From contig JAMWFC010000049.1 of the NCBI GenBank assembly GCA_027475525.1, positions 1,613,297 to 1,677,296 on the forward strand: a DNA stretch of 64,000 nucleotides, in the 5' to 3' direction. Shown here piece after piece: positions 10,436 through 19,670 of this stretch (position 1 is the first letter of the stretch; every line of letters starts with the position of its first letter). The notes below the pieces were generated by a model. The model was given only the letters and a program-made list of their open reading frames with translations, was not told where the DNA came from and ran no database searches. The position numbers and the translations under genes are program-made. The DNA is from Macrolepiota albuminosa (taxonomy: Eukaryota > Basidiomycota > Agaricomycetes > Agaricales > Agaricaceae).

Positions 10436-13400
10436 TCACTTGCTATCGTCCTCTAATGACAGGGAATCGTCCGATACCGGCAAGGAAGAGTTGCGAAGGG
10501 GGAGAAGGTCGCCAGGGAGAATGTTGTTGGCAGCTTGCCAATCCATGGCTGCTTGGCAATTCCCCTGGTAATCGCGAAGCACGCGAAGGCTACGACCCAG
10601 GTTGGAATAGCGCAATTGCAGCGCCATCAATTGACCTCAGACTCGTTCCTGTTCCCGACTTATAGTCGCCTCCATCGTTGCCGCTCTCCGGGAATAGCGC
10701 TCCAACATGTCGTGAGGATTGAGCGCTATAACCGGGTAAACGAGGTCCTGGCCCAGCCACTGAAAAGCGTCGCCAGTCACTGTCGGTTCCGGTTGAGGGG
10801 TCCAGGCAGGATTAACCCTGGCAATCATGGGGCGCCTAGGCTCCAGTCCGGCAACGTCTTCGGGATCTGACACCTCCCAAGGGGCGACGTTACCATAAGG
10901 CGGTAACCACCGCCACTTAGGCTCCTCCCTGACGACTCCTGCCGCTCCCTCACCCTCGCCTCTGTCAGGTTCCGCTGACGACGGGGGCCTCCGGGGGCAA
11001 GCGGGTCCTTACTAGGCGGACTCGAAGTCTACGGAGAGTCTCCGGGTGAGTTCCGGAGTTTCTTGGGTGGGGCGCGGGGTGGCTACGGAGCGCCGGAGTT
11101 CGTAGGAGAAGGTAGGGCAGGATCCCGGGCTAAGTCCGGAATACGAGGCGGGGTGGGCGGAGCCTTGTTAGGGCAGAGGGTGATCGAGACTGAGACCGGG
11201 AGACTGAGACGGGAACCGGGAGACTAAGTTAGAATTGAAGTGAGACTTTTAAAGGGCCGGGAGACTTGAGAGAGTAAGACAGATAGATTGAGACAAGTAT
11301 CAAATGGACAAGAGAGTATAGAGACGAGTTTATAGCAATATCAAGACTACCGTAACGTACTACGAGCTGCGGGTTAAGTACCAGGTGCCGGCTGAGCTCC
11401 GGCCCCCTGGGTAAGGTCCGTACCCCTCCCATGTGGTGCATCCCGTGCGGCGTATTGTCCCGGTGTCAGTCCTCTGCGGTCGGGTAGTCCCGGGGGGCGC
11501 AGATGGGTTGCGGTGTATTGCCCGGGTTCGGGAGTGGCGCCGGGAGGGCGGCGTCAAGTGGGGGGCGGCCTCCGGCATGATCGATCGGGGCTTGGGGCGG
11601 CGTCCGGGGCACGTGGCGCGTTGGCGGGGCTTCGGGCCTTATCCGGGGGTCGAGCATCGGGTTGGGCCGGGTCGGCCCTGGTCGGGGTGGTCTCGGGTTT
11701 AGTCGGTCTTGTCCCGATGTGTTCCGGGGGCGCGCTGGGGGGGTTGGGTTTCAAAGGAGGGGTTCCAGGCAGGACTTACTGGGGGGTCGGGGTGGCGCAG
11801 GCGTGGCTCGTGACAGCCTCCTACCACCTCCTTTGCCGAGGTCTCCTCCCCGCCACCTTCGCGCTGCGTCGCCAAGGTTTCTTCGTCCTCCCCCTCAGCG
11901 TCTTCCTCCCCTCCCGTTGCCGCTCCCTCTGCCTTCTCCTCCTCTCCCATCTCGACATCGACGGGAGCTTCTTCCCGTTTCTCTCGAGGCGCCGTGTCGC
12001 CAACCGCTTCCCGCTCTCCCTCCTCCTGCTCCTCGCCAAGGGACCTCGCCGCCAAATGAATAGGCGACAAGAGGCCACTTGGGCCTGCCTCAGAATCGCG
12101 AGGAGGCAGGCGACTCGCCGCCAACGCCTTCTCGAGGTCCTCCATCTCGGTATCCTTTGGCGCTGGCGAGGGGGAAGGCGACGACGAGACCACGCGAGGA
12201 CGTTTTGCTTTGCCCTTCCCCTTGCTTGGGGAAGGGGCTTGTCGTTTTTCTGGGACCGAAGTCCCTTGGCGCTCGCCGGCGCCTCGATTGCCGACAGATT
12301 CTGACCCATCCCCTTGGCGTGTCGGCAACGCCAAGGAGGCCCGTCCAATTACTGCCATGCCACCGGCAGCAACCTTCTTCCTCTGCCCCTCCACAAACTC
12401 CCTAGCCCTCCTTACCAACACCGCACGGGAGAACGTCTTCTCAACCAGAGCGTCAGGCACGCCGCCACGCTTGCGACTCTTGGCCCCGTCAATGGTGCAA
12501 GCGTGCTTGAGGGCCCCACAGCGATAGCAGGGCTGGGCCCCAGTCGGGAACCAGCAGCCTTCTGGGTCATTGTCGGCCCAGCACTTGTCACACTAGCGCT
12601 GCAAGTCAACAATAGAATAAAAGAAACAGAAAAGCCCCTTACCGCTCCCCACGCCTCCTTAAATGCTTGCCGGGTCGCCAGAGAAACGGTCTTCTTTCCC
12701 TTCATCTCCTCCATTACGACCCCGGCCTCCTGTCCCTCGTCAAGAACAGCCTCCTCCCGACGTGGCAAAAGCAAACCTTTCAGCTCCTTGTCGTCAAAGG
12801 AGCTTTGGGTTGGCGCCTACAGAAACTTAGTAATTCCAGTTCAAAACGAAAGTACCACTCACCGCGTATTGAGGAGCCGCCTTGCGACTCTGCAAATGTC
12901 GTTAGCGACCGTCGGCAACGGCAAGCGAAATTCAACACTTACCTTGCGTTTGGAAGCGCCTACCGGCTTCCTCGGTGAGCCCGACTTGCTAGCCGGCAGC
13001 ACTGGGCTCAAAGTGCTGCCGGCGCGACCTACCTTACCGGATCCCTCTGCTACCGCCTGCCTCTCAACGGCAGGCGCCTTCCCCGCGGCAACTTCCTCCA
13101 TCTCTGCCGCCAACGCTGCCACCCTCTCTCGCTCCTCTATCCCCCTCATAATCTCGTGGGCGTCCTGGGAAACCTCCTCTTGCCTTGCCGAGATCTCTTC
13201 TTCCACCTGCATACGCGCCAAGGGCGCCAACACCTCTTGTTTACTGTGGGGTGATAGATCAGACCAAAGCTAAGTTAAAAATGGGTTAGGAATACTCACT
13301 CTGCTGCAGGTGCGCTTACCGTCATCGGCAAGGCACCGGACAGAATATCCTCCAACTCGTCCTCTATCGTTGGGACGGGAGGAGGCGCCTGGCAATGCGA

Positions 13401-13721
13401 TCAGCTAGCGACACGGCAAGAACTGGAGGTACTTACAAAACGAGAAAAAGGCGCTAACCACTCCGCGCCACGATGATCCAGGTACCGCGATTGGCACCAC
13501 TCTTGAACCTCTATTTCACGATCCCAGCCCACGCCAAGAACGCGCACCTCCAACCACCGCTCGTACAGCTTCATAACAGCAACTACCAAATTTACTGGCA
13601 CGTCGGCGCCAACGCCATTGATCTGCTTAAGGAAATTGTTTGCCTTCTCGATATAAGTGTGGGCCACGTCTTGGGCCTCACGTGAGAGAACAGGGGGCGG
13701 AGTTGGAATACGGAAGGACAT
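10436..13721 (-). pseudogene. Spliced antisense accessory gene of the Gypsy element, zinc-cluster-like, broken by a solo LTR
   Basis: I do not recognise this gene by name. It starts at ATG 13721-13719 (AAAAAAATG context), about 170 bp inside the 3' LTR. Exons by GT-AG rules: 13721-13437, 13388-13300, 13243-12943, 12889-12863, 12786-12643, and a last exon 12592-10436 interrupted by a solo LTR. With introns, LTR and one target duplication removed the total is 2145 nt, exactly 715 codons. Domains: a leading segment with PTPPPVLSREAQDVAHTY, a Glu-rich coiled-coil-like part, then CDKCWADNDPEGC and CYRCGALKHAC (C-x2-C-x8-C-x8-C-x2-C-x6-C, like a Zn2Cys6 variant), an acidic Ser/Pro/Glu-rich stretch and a C-terminal segment with QLRYSNLGRSLRVLRDYQ. 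One TGA (10637-10639) lies where CGA is expected. A DNA- or RNA-binding role is only inference. Confidence 0.8.
10963..11815. mobile_element. GC-rich solo LTR (853 bp) inside the antisense gene
   Basis: Begins TGTCAGG and ends CGTGACA (TG...CA with TGTCA/TGACA inverted termini), flanked by the 5-bp duplication GCCTC at 10958-10962 and 11816-11820. Excision restores the antisense reading frame across the site (...KEVVGGEGEGAAG...). It is much more GC-rich than its surroundings and contains repeated GGGAGACT words at about 11190-11270. No internal domain is seen, so it is called a solo LTR of another family. Confidence 0.87.
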
Positions 13722-13884
13722 TTTTTTTGTTTTATTGAGCGCCAGGTAAAGATGGGGAAGAGAGGTGAAATCCAAACTCATGCGCCAGGACTATAAACAA
13801 AATCTCAAGAACGCATGGACCACCTGTCACAAAAGCGGTAACGGTAACCATATTTGGTGACTGAGGACAGTCAATTTTTCAGTT

Positions 13885-13893
13885 GGGAGGAGA
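13885..13893 (+). promoter_or_regulatory. Gypsy polypurine tract
   Basis: GGGAGGAGA lies directly against the 3' LTR, as expected for the plus-strand primer. Confidence 0.8.
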
Positions 13894-14831
13894 TGATAGG
13901 ACCCCATACAGGATCAGCGCATCAACGGCAGGCTACGGCAACACGGCACAAGCTCAAAATACCTTAGCGCGTGCTAATTAACCAGTTTTGGCAATATTTG
14001 ACGGCCGCGCATGGCAAGAAGCAGATCCGATCAATGATAGCACCGACGGCAGCAAGAATGACAACTGACAGATGGCATCAGTCACTGACGACAGCGCTTA
14101 GCGAGAAGCCTGATGACCTATCAAAAACTGACGGACAGCTTGGCGTTTGACCTTGGCGTCTGACACCGCTTAGCGTCTCGATTTGGCGCCTAACGTCGCT
14201 TAGGTGTTCTGACAGACAGAAGGGTGATGGATTGATGGTTTAGCACCGCGATCTGCCGCCTGGTGGCGCCAAGGGTCTTGAAAGGACGGTAGGGATCTGA
14301 AACCGTTGGAGCTACCCCTATGAAATTTTCCAGTTTACCGCACTTTGGCGATGGTTGGTCACTGGCAACGGTGAACTCCTTGTAGTATATATATTACTTA
14401 CCAACTTGTACATACATCATCAGACGAATAGACCAGAGTTTCCTGCTCCCACTTCTTCAGTCCCCTTTACGCTCCAGAGCTCATTTACGGTCGGCAACGT
14501 CGAACTCGTCGGCAGTTGCAGACTCTCGCCAACTTTCGACACCTTCGCGCCTTGCAACTACGGCAGGCATTATCGACGCTTAGAACTTCGCTAAGCTTAC
14601 CGTGCTCTTGCCGCTGACATTGCCGTGTGCACTTACCGCTTCTTCCCTAGGTGCTTTACTTTAGCGCTTAACACTTGCCGACTCCCTTACCGACTTTACC
14701 CCTTTTTCATAGGCGCGTTCTCTGGGACCTGCCTGGGACTCCTCAAATCACTTATAGCGCACCCAACGCAAACTCTTGGTACGGTAACACTTTAGCTACA
14801 TTTGTTACTGACCAAACTTTGGGCGTCATCA
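13894..14831 (+). repeat. Gypsy 3' LTR (938 bp)
   Basis: Partner of the LTR at 2653-3590, same length, nine CpG-type differences. Its distal end is followed by the second ACGT copy at 14832-14835 and then the Copia protease sequence. Confidence 0.96.
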
Positions 14832-14835
14832 ACGT

Positions 14836-16270
14836 TTGTGTTAGGGATATAGAGGGCGTCCTCCAGAATAATATTGGCTCCTCTTGCAACGTGAAGACGG
14901 ATGTTGCCTATGCCGATTGCAGCAACCAAGGAGCCCCCAAGACCCTTGACGATTCTGGGTTGGATGGGGCATAGGGTGAGGAAATCGTCGCGATGAGGAG
15001 ATATATGAACCGTGGCTCCTAAGTCGATGAGGAAGGGAGTTGTTGGGGAAGTGAGTGGAGCACGCTTCGGTTGCATGGATGGCGTCACGTCTGCAGCTAA
15101 TACCTGACCGTTGGTTGGTATCGAATTACTGACCCAATCGATGGTTGTCGTTGCCTCCTCCATGGCTGTAAAGCCAACGTGTTCCCAGCACTCTGTGGAA
15201 TGGTCAGGTGGAGGCGTCACGGTATGAAGGGGGTCTAGTCTGGCAACCGCCGCGGTGTCGGACGGTGCGGGGAGTTGGCCTAGATTTGCTTGTTCGACAT
15301 ACCAAAGCTTCCCGTCTATTCCGGTGACTGCTATGTAGGTCTTTGCAGGGACGTTACTGCCGGGGGTTTCCTTGCTTTTAGAGGCTCTTTGGGCGGCTTG
15401 CGCATCTGCGATAGATTTCCCAGCCATTCCTCCCCCTTTTTGGATGCAGAAGGGTTTGGTATGTCCTCGGCATGGTCGTCCACGCAAATTGCAGTTTTCG
15501 CAGCAGACTGCGCCTGGGCCATGGTTGTGTCCAGGCAGGTCTGTGCTGTGTGACTTGGCTCCTCCCTTTGCATTGAGGGCTGTGGCGTGGGCAGTGTTAG
15601 CTTTGGAATTAATGATATTTTGCGCATTCTCCATCAAGAGGCGGATATCAGACGGCCGGCAGGGAGATGTTACCGTGCTTTTACTGAGGAGAGTGGACAC
15701 CGAATTCTGGAGAGCCTCGAACGAGGGATCGTTTAAGCTGTTCAGAAGCGCGATGCACGTAAACAAGTCGGCGTCGATCGTGCCAATGTCGAATGCACGC
15801 CTAACGATGTCGGTGATGCGCCCAGCAGTAGCGGGCAGGGAGTCGGAGGGAGAGCAGTAGGTCGACAGAGCCTCCTGCAGGAGAGCTATCTGCTTGATAG
15901 GGCCCTCCCGCTGGGCGCGACCCTTCAAGTCCTCAAAACAGGAGTGTGCACCCCCGCTAGTGACTAGATCCCTGTGCTCGACATCATCCAAGGCAGTCTT
16001 CATGAACGTGATCGCCAGGCGATCGTTTATGGCCCAGTTTGCATGGGCGCGAGGCTCGGTGGAGGGATCAGGACATGGAAGGATGGGGACAAACACATGC
16101 GCATAGATGCCGTTCAGTATTAGAGCATCCTTCAACCTTTCAGTCCATTGCGTGAAGTCACCGGCCACGCGGCTGAACTTGGTCCCATCCCACCTGTGGT
16201 GTATTACGTGCTCGGGTACGGAGGGGTTTGTGGAATCGCTGGGCAGGATGGTGGGGGAAGTTGGAGACAT
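14836..16270 (-). pseudogene. Copia gag and protease, DSG changed to DLG
   Basis: The frame starts at ATG 16270 and is open until it crosses into the Gypsy LTR. The first ~250 residues are Copia gag: an opening segment with WDGTKFSRVAGDFTQWTERL and a helical core. A Cys-rich segment (CCENCNLRGRPCRGHTKPFC) replaces the classical knuckle. The protease follows: FLIDLGATVHISP. The retroviral-type motif is normally D-S/T-G, but here the codon is TTA (15020-15022), one C-to-T change from TCA, giving D-L-G and probably an inactive enzyme. The ALYIPNTNV stretch continues in frame into the integrase piece at 2652 once the Gypsy element is removed. Confidence 0.9.
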
Positions 16271-16395
16271 GGCCAGTACGAGAGATCAGGCTGAGAGACA
16301 GGGATACGCGACGCGACGTGTGGAGAGACAACAGGAGACTTCTGAGATGTCCGAATTCAGGGTGCTTGACAAGATTCCTCGAGAATTGTCGCGCA

Positions 16396-16411
16396 CTAAT
16401 AGCCCATAACC
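16396..16411 (-). promoter_or_regulatory. Copia primer-binding site (half-tRNA iMet type)
   Basis: Directly after the 5' LTR, the minus strand reads GGTTATGGGCTATTAG. GGTTATGGGC complements the anticodon-loop region of initiator tRNA-Met, the internal (half-tRNA) priming used by Drosophila copia and Ty5. The exact tRNA match beyond the first 10 nt could not be checked. Confidence 0.6.
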
Positions 16412-16430
16412 TGTTAGAGTTCGGACTTCT

Positions 16431-16584
16431 ATACGATTATAATATCAGTATGATACCTCAGTCTTGTATAAGTGACTATATTGGAACTGTACCTATACGA
16501 TTATAATATCAGTATGATACCTCAGTCTTGTATAAGTGACTATATTGGAACTGTACCTATACGATTATAATATCAGTATGATAC
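16431..16584. repeat. 64-bp tandem repeat, 2.4 copies, in the Copia LTR
   Basis: Copies begin at 16431, 16495 and 16559 (the last is partial). Each contains ATACGATTATAATATCAG and CCTCAGTCTTGTATAAGTGA. Part of the unit resembles the left arm and loop of the adjacent hairpin at 16635. Confidence 0.95.
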
Positions 16585-16634
16585 TATTAAAGTATAGTCA
16601 GTTAATCAGTAATTGTAAAGTAAGTATAGTGGCT

Positions 16635-16666
16635 CACCCTCAGTCTCGTATAAGTGACTGAGGGTG
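16635..16666 (-). promoter_or_regulatory. Perfect 11-bp hairpin downstream of the Copia TATA box
   Basis: CACCCTCAGTC and GACTGAGGGTG are exact reverse complements around a 10-nt loop. On the transcribed strand it lies about 20-30 nt past the TATA-like run, so it would sit near the 5' end of the element RNA. A diverged version lies near 40475-40514. Confidence 0.75.
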
Positions 16667-16827
16667 CGTATCTAAGTGGGTCGTATATATATAACTCTGT
16701 TCCATTGTTTAAGTGTGATGGGGTGGTGGCCAGATGTGAAGGGGTATGGTTCCTGGATATGTGAAAGGGTAGCGCTTTGACCCTGCACAATGAGCGATTG
16801 TTGTGGTGACGTCGTCCCATTCCAACA

Positions 16828-17505
16828 CAAAGAATTTATGGGAGAGGTATTGGTTTAAACTCCGACACTCGAAAGATAGGACGCGATCGACAAAAAGCTT
16901 CTATGTATGTTCACTTTGGCATTAGGATTATATGGAATAAATGATCAGAATGCAACTTTAAAAAGATCCTTCCATGCAGAATTTTTAGTTAGGGCTTACG
17001 CATCATTGGGTCCTCAAGAAACACAGAAACGTAGCACATTTTCCTGCTAATTCTCAGCATTCTACAGACACAGGATGGAAAAAACGCGCCCTTAATGCAA
17101 ACACGCGCTTTTACAGCTATGGTTGTCATCAAACAACGGAGATGCAACAGCACCCATTTTCTGGCTAGACACGCACATCATGCAGCTTCCGAAAATACAA
17201 GCCTTCCCTTTCCAAGTATACTGACGACAGGCTGTGTGATAGCATGCGACTTCTGGACATGTGCCACATGCTCTCAGCATTATACGCCTATCAACCGAGG
17301 CTTTGGCATGTATAAGTTGCTTGTACAACATACATCGCTACAACTACTGACGAGACCATGATTAATACGAGAAAGGTGTCCTGGAGACCACCGGAATGTT
17401 CATACAAGGAAAATTTGGAACGTTGTATGTAGAGAAGATAAGTGTTGATACAGGTAGATCTAATAGCGCTTGATCCCAGAGTAAGAGCGAATCGCGCAAT
17501 GTTCT
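16828..17505. other. Intergenic, nothing recognised
   Basis: Lies between the Copia LTR and the first host gene. Short ORFs on both strands show no family features. Confidence 0.5.
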
Positions 17506-18933
17506 TCAAGGCTGCGTAGGAGGGGATACGGAGGCCCCCCGGTGTGGTCGAACCATTATGATTTCGCCATCGCCTTGATCTTCGTCCGCGCCCGGCTCTC
17601 TCATCTCATCAACATGGCGTGCATCGTCTCCCTCTGAAGAAATTGGGAAGGTGACCAAAGTAGAAATCAACGGGGTAGCAATTTCCATCGACTGTTCACC
17701 ACCATCTGTAGAGTCTCCATCACTACCTTGATCTTGAATGGCGTCGGCGCCAGCACCATTGCCAAGGCCTGACTGAACATCCTTGATATTTTCTTCAAGG
17801 ACCGCACCAGTTCCGTGTTCAGAATCAGTCCTTGGATCCACAACAGAAGATGGGTCTCCATCTTTATCGGGAGGGTGGAACGAGGCATCCCTTTGAAGTA
17901 CAACTGGGATGACAGTCGCTTCTTCTCTTTGGGACTGAATGACGCGTGAAAAGGCAACACGCTCGGCACGAAGACCGTCAATCTGTATCGACAATAGACG
18001 GATTTGTTCACTGAGGTCCCGAACGGCATTGTCAGGGGGGAAAGCGGTTAACGAGGATGATCTCGGCGTCGAAGGGTGATGGTGAGATTGTGACCGCGTA
18101 CGAGACCGGGTTTTGGACCGTGGGTGATACGAGGTAGACAGTGAACGTCCCCGGTGGGAAGTAGGAGAGATGTAGGACCCAGGACTGGGAGCAAGAAGTC
18201 GGCCTTGTTGTACCGCTATAACTGGGCGATCAGACTGCCCATCGGATGGTATTGGATCTATATCATTGAATGAAGGCACTGGATATGCAAGATCGCGGTG
18301 AGAAGTGGAGACTGATTGAGTTGGGGATGACGGTGATGCGGGATGCGGCGTTATTGGGTGCTGCGCAAGTTTAGTCGCATTTCGTCGCGTTCCCTCCACC
18401 TGAGTAGATCGAAATAAGACGAAATCACAGTCGATTGTAAAGAAGACGTACGTATTGATGAAGTGAGTGTACCTCTTGCTCCAGAAGCCTGTTATTTGCA
18501 GCCGTCCGATCGTACAAAGCCAAAATTTCTGAGCGATCCAAATCACGCTGTATGTTTAATTTGTCTTTGCCCTTGTCATGCATACAGATCCCACCAATTG
18601 GAGGAGCCGCAGTACTACCATCACGTTGGACCCAGGACTCTAACGCGGCATCGCGGCTTGCGACTTGTGCTGAGAGGATGTCGACGTGCGCGCGTGCCAG
18701 CGCATGCGCCTGTCGCTCGAAGCTAAGTTCGCGTTTAAGGAAATTTACAAGTCCATTGTTGTATACGTGGTCCCTTTCGCGGGCATCCACAGGTTGCTCC
18801 TTGACTAGTGAGTCTGTTCGTTACTTAGCGTCACACAAAGAATATCACTTCCATGAGTAGGACGTACCCACATGATATGAGAGCTGAAGCTTGCTGTTAG
18901 GCCAATGTTTGTAGTCTCCATGACTTTGCTCGA
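17506..18933 (-). CDS. Hypothetical host protein with coiled coil, multi-exon
   Basis: I do not recognise the family. The last exon runs 18405-17506 and ends ...SVSPPTQP. An intron at 18474-18406 (GTACACTCAC...CTACTCAG) joins it to an exon with LVNFLKRELSFERQAHALAR, a likely coiled coil. A further GTACGT...CTAG intron joins that exon to a small exon (QSHGDYKHWPNSKLQLSYHV) starting at 18933 after an ACATAG acceptor. The true first exon was not found. The middle is Ser/Arg/Pro-rich and low complexity. A second heptad-like stretch includes DLSEQIRLLSIQIDGLRAER, and the C-terminus is acidic. Splice sites and open frames suggest a real single-copy gene rather than a transposon relic. Confidence 0.65.
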
Positions 18934-19670
18934 CTATGTGCAGTCTGTCAGATTAGTCCACATGCTCGGCTTCGATATGAACGAAACAAGGCACCTCTCT
19001 CAATCAGTTGGAGTACGACTTCCTTATAGTCTCCACAACAAGGAGAACTGGATACCATTGTCCTCCGATGAGACCGTTCCTAACAGAAGGAGGACGCGAA
19101 TATCTTGCCTTTATATGCGTGGGCGAGTTCATTGCACCGAAAGTCGTCTGGAGATAGCGTGTCCCCAATCCGTGTAGTTTATGCAATCACCACTGCATCA
19201 GACCTTTGCTGAAATCAGACTTGAAACGCTAGTGATAACAATCACTCGTTCAGTATCGCGGAAGAAGATAAATCCATCGACTTCAATCGACTCGTCACAC
19301 GGAGAGAAACATCGATTCATGTTGAAGATCTGTTAGGAATCAAATTACTGCAACGCAAAATTGTTCCACGAAGTGACCGTTAGGGAGTTGCTAATGCCTA
19401 ATCTTCATGTTCCTTGCTCGGAAGTCTCCAGCTTTCGCCTTGACCCGGTCGCTGCACTCCTTCATGATCTTGTCACATTCTTCAGATCAAAAAAGCCTGG
19501 CATGAGTATCTCTGAGCGATTAGAGCCTGAAATGTTGACCCTTTCTAGTCTCGAGATCCCGATCGACTCTTCTTACCGGCATCAACTTACTTCAGCTGTT
19601 TTTCCCGCAGGTAATAGCATAGTATGGGTCCTTGTGAGGGATTAGCTGAGACAAGCCTGGGATTACGTCG
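18934..19670. other. Intergenic / unresolved 5' exons
   Basis: May hold the first exon of the 17.5-18.9 kb gene. A plus-strand ORF at 19361-19645 (94 codons) shows no recognisable family and is not called. Confidence 0.4.

Larger units (their letters stand above)
2653..14831 (+). mobile_element. Ty3/Gypsy LTR retrotransposon with an antisense accessory gene
   Basis: A complete-length LTR element of 12,179 bp: 938-bp LTRs beginning TGATAGG and ending CATCA, tRNA-Lys primer site, gag, protease, RT, RNase H and integrase in Ty3/Gypsy order on the plus strand. A 3.7-kb region with a minus-strand spliced gene follows, then a polypurine tract. The LTRs differ at nine positions (about 1%), so the insertion is fairly young. 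The coding region nevertheless has two frameshifts, TGA stops and a mutated integrase Asp. No chromodomain is seen at the integrase end, unlike the chromovirus at 45-49 kb. Confidence 0.95.
1..16827 (-). mobile_element. Ty1/Copia retrotransposon, split by a Gypsy insertion, 3' end off-window
   Basis: Read on the minus strand the element runs 5' LTR (16412-16827), half-tRNA primer site, gag and protease (14836-16270), then, after the 12.2-kb Gypsy insertion, integrase (2652-1685) and reverse transcriptase/RNase H (1684 to the window start). The 3' LTR lies beyond position 1. The domain order gag-PR-IN-RT is that of Ty1/Copia. Removing the Gypsy element and one ACGT copy rejoins the polyprotein in frame between the protease and the GAG-pre-integrase domain. 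The element carries several in-frame stops and is not autonomous. Confidence 0.93.
16412..16827 (-). repeat. Copia 5' LTR (416 bp)
   Basis: On the minus strand it begins TGTTGGAATGG and ends CTAACA, with TGTT/AACA termini. A TATA-like TATATATA at about 16685-16694 precedes a perfect 11-bp hairpin, then a 64-bp tandem repeat. The partner LTR is outside the window, so the ends rest on the TG...CA rule and the adjoining primer site. Confidence 0.8.

Noticed and set aside
11513..12304. 263-codon plus-strand ORF across the solo LTR edge
   Set aside because: It spans the boundary between the solo LTR and the antisense exon, so it did not exist before the insertion. Composition is GC-driven.
12314..13273. 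319-codon plus-strand ORF
   Set aside because: It lies opposite the spliced antisense gene, crosses that gene's splice sites and has no family features. It is a shadow kept open by GC-rich codons on the other strand.
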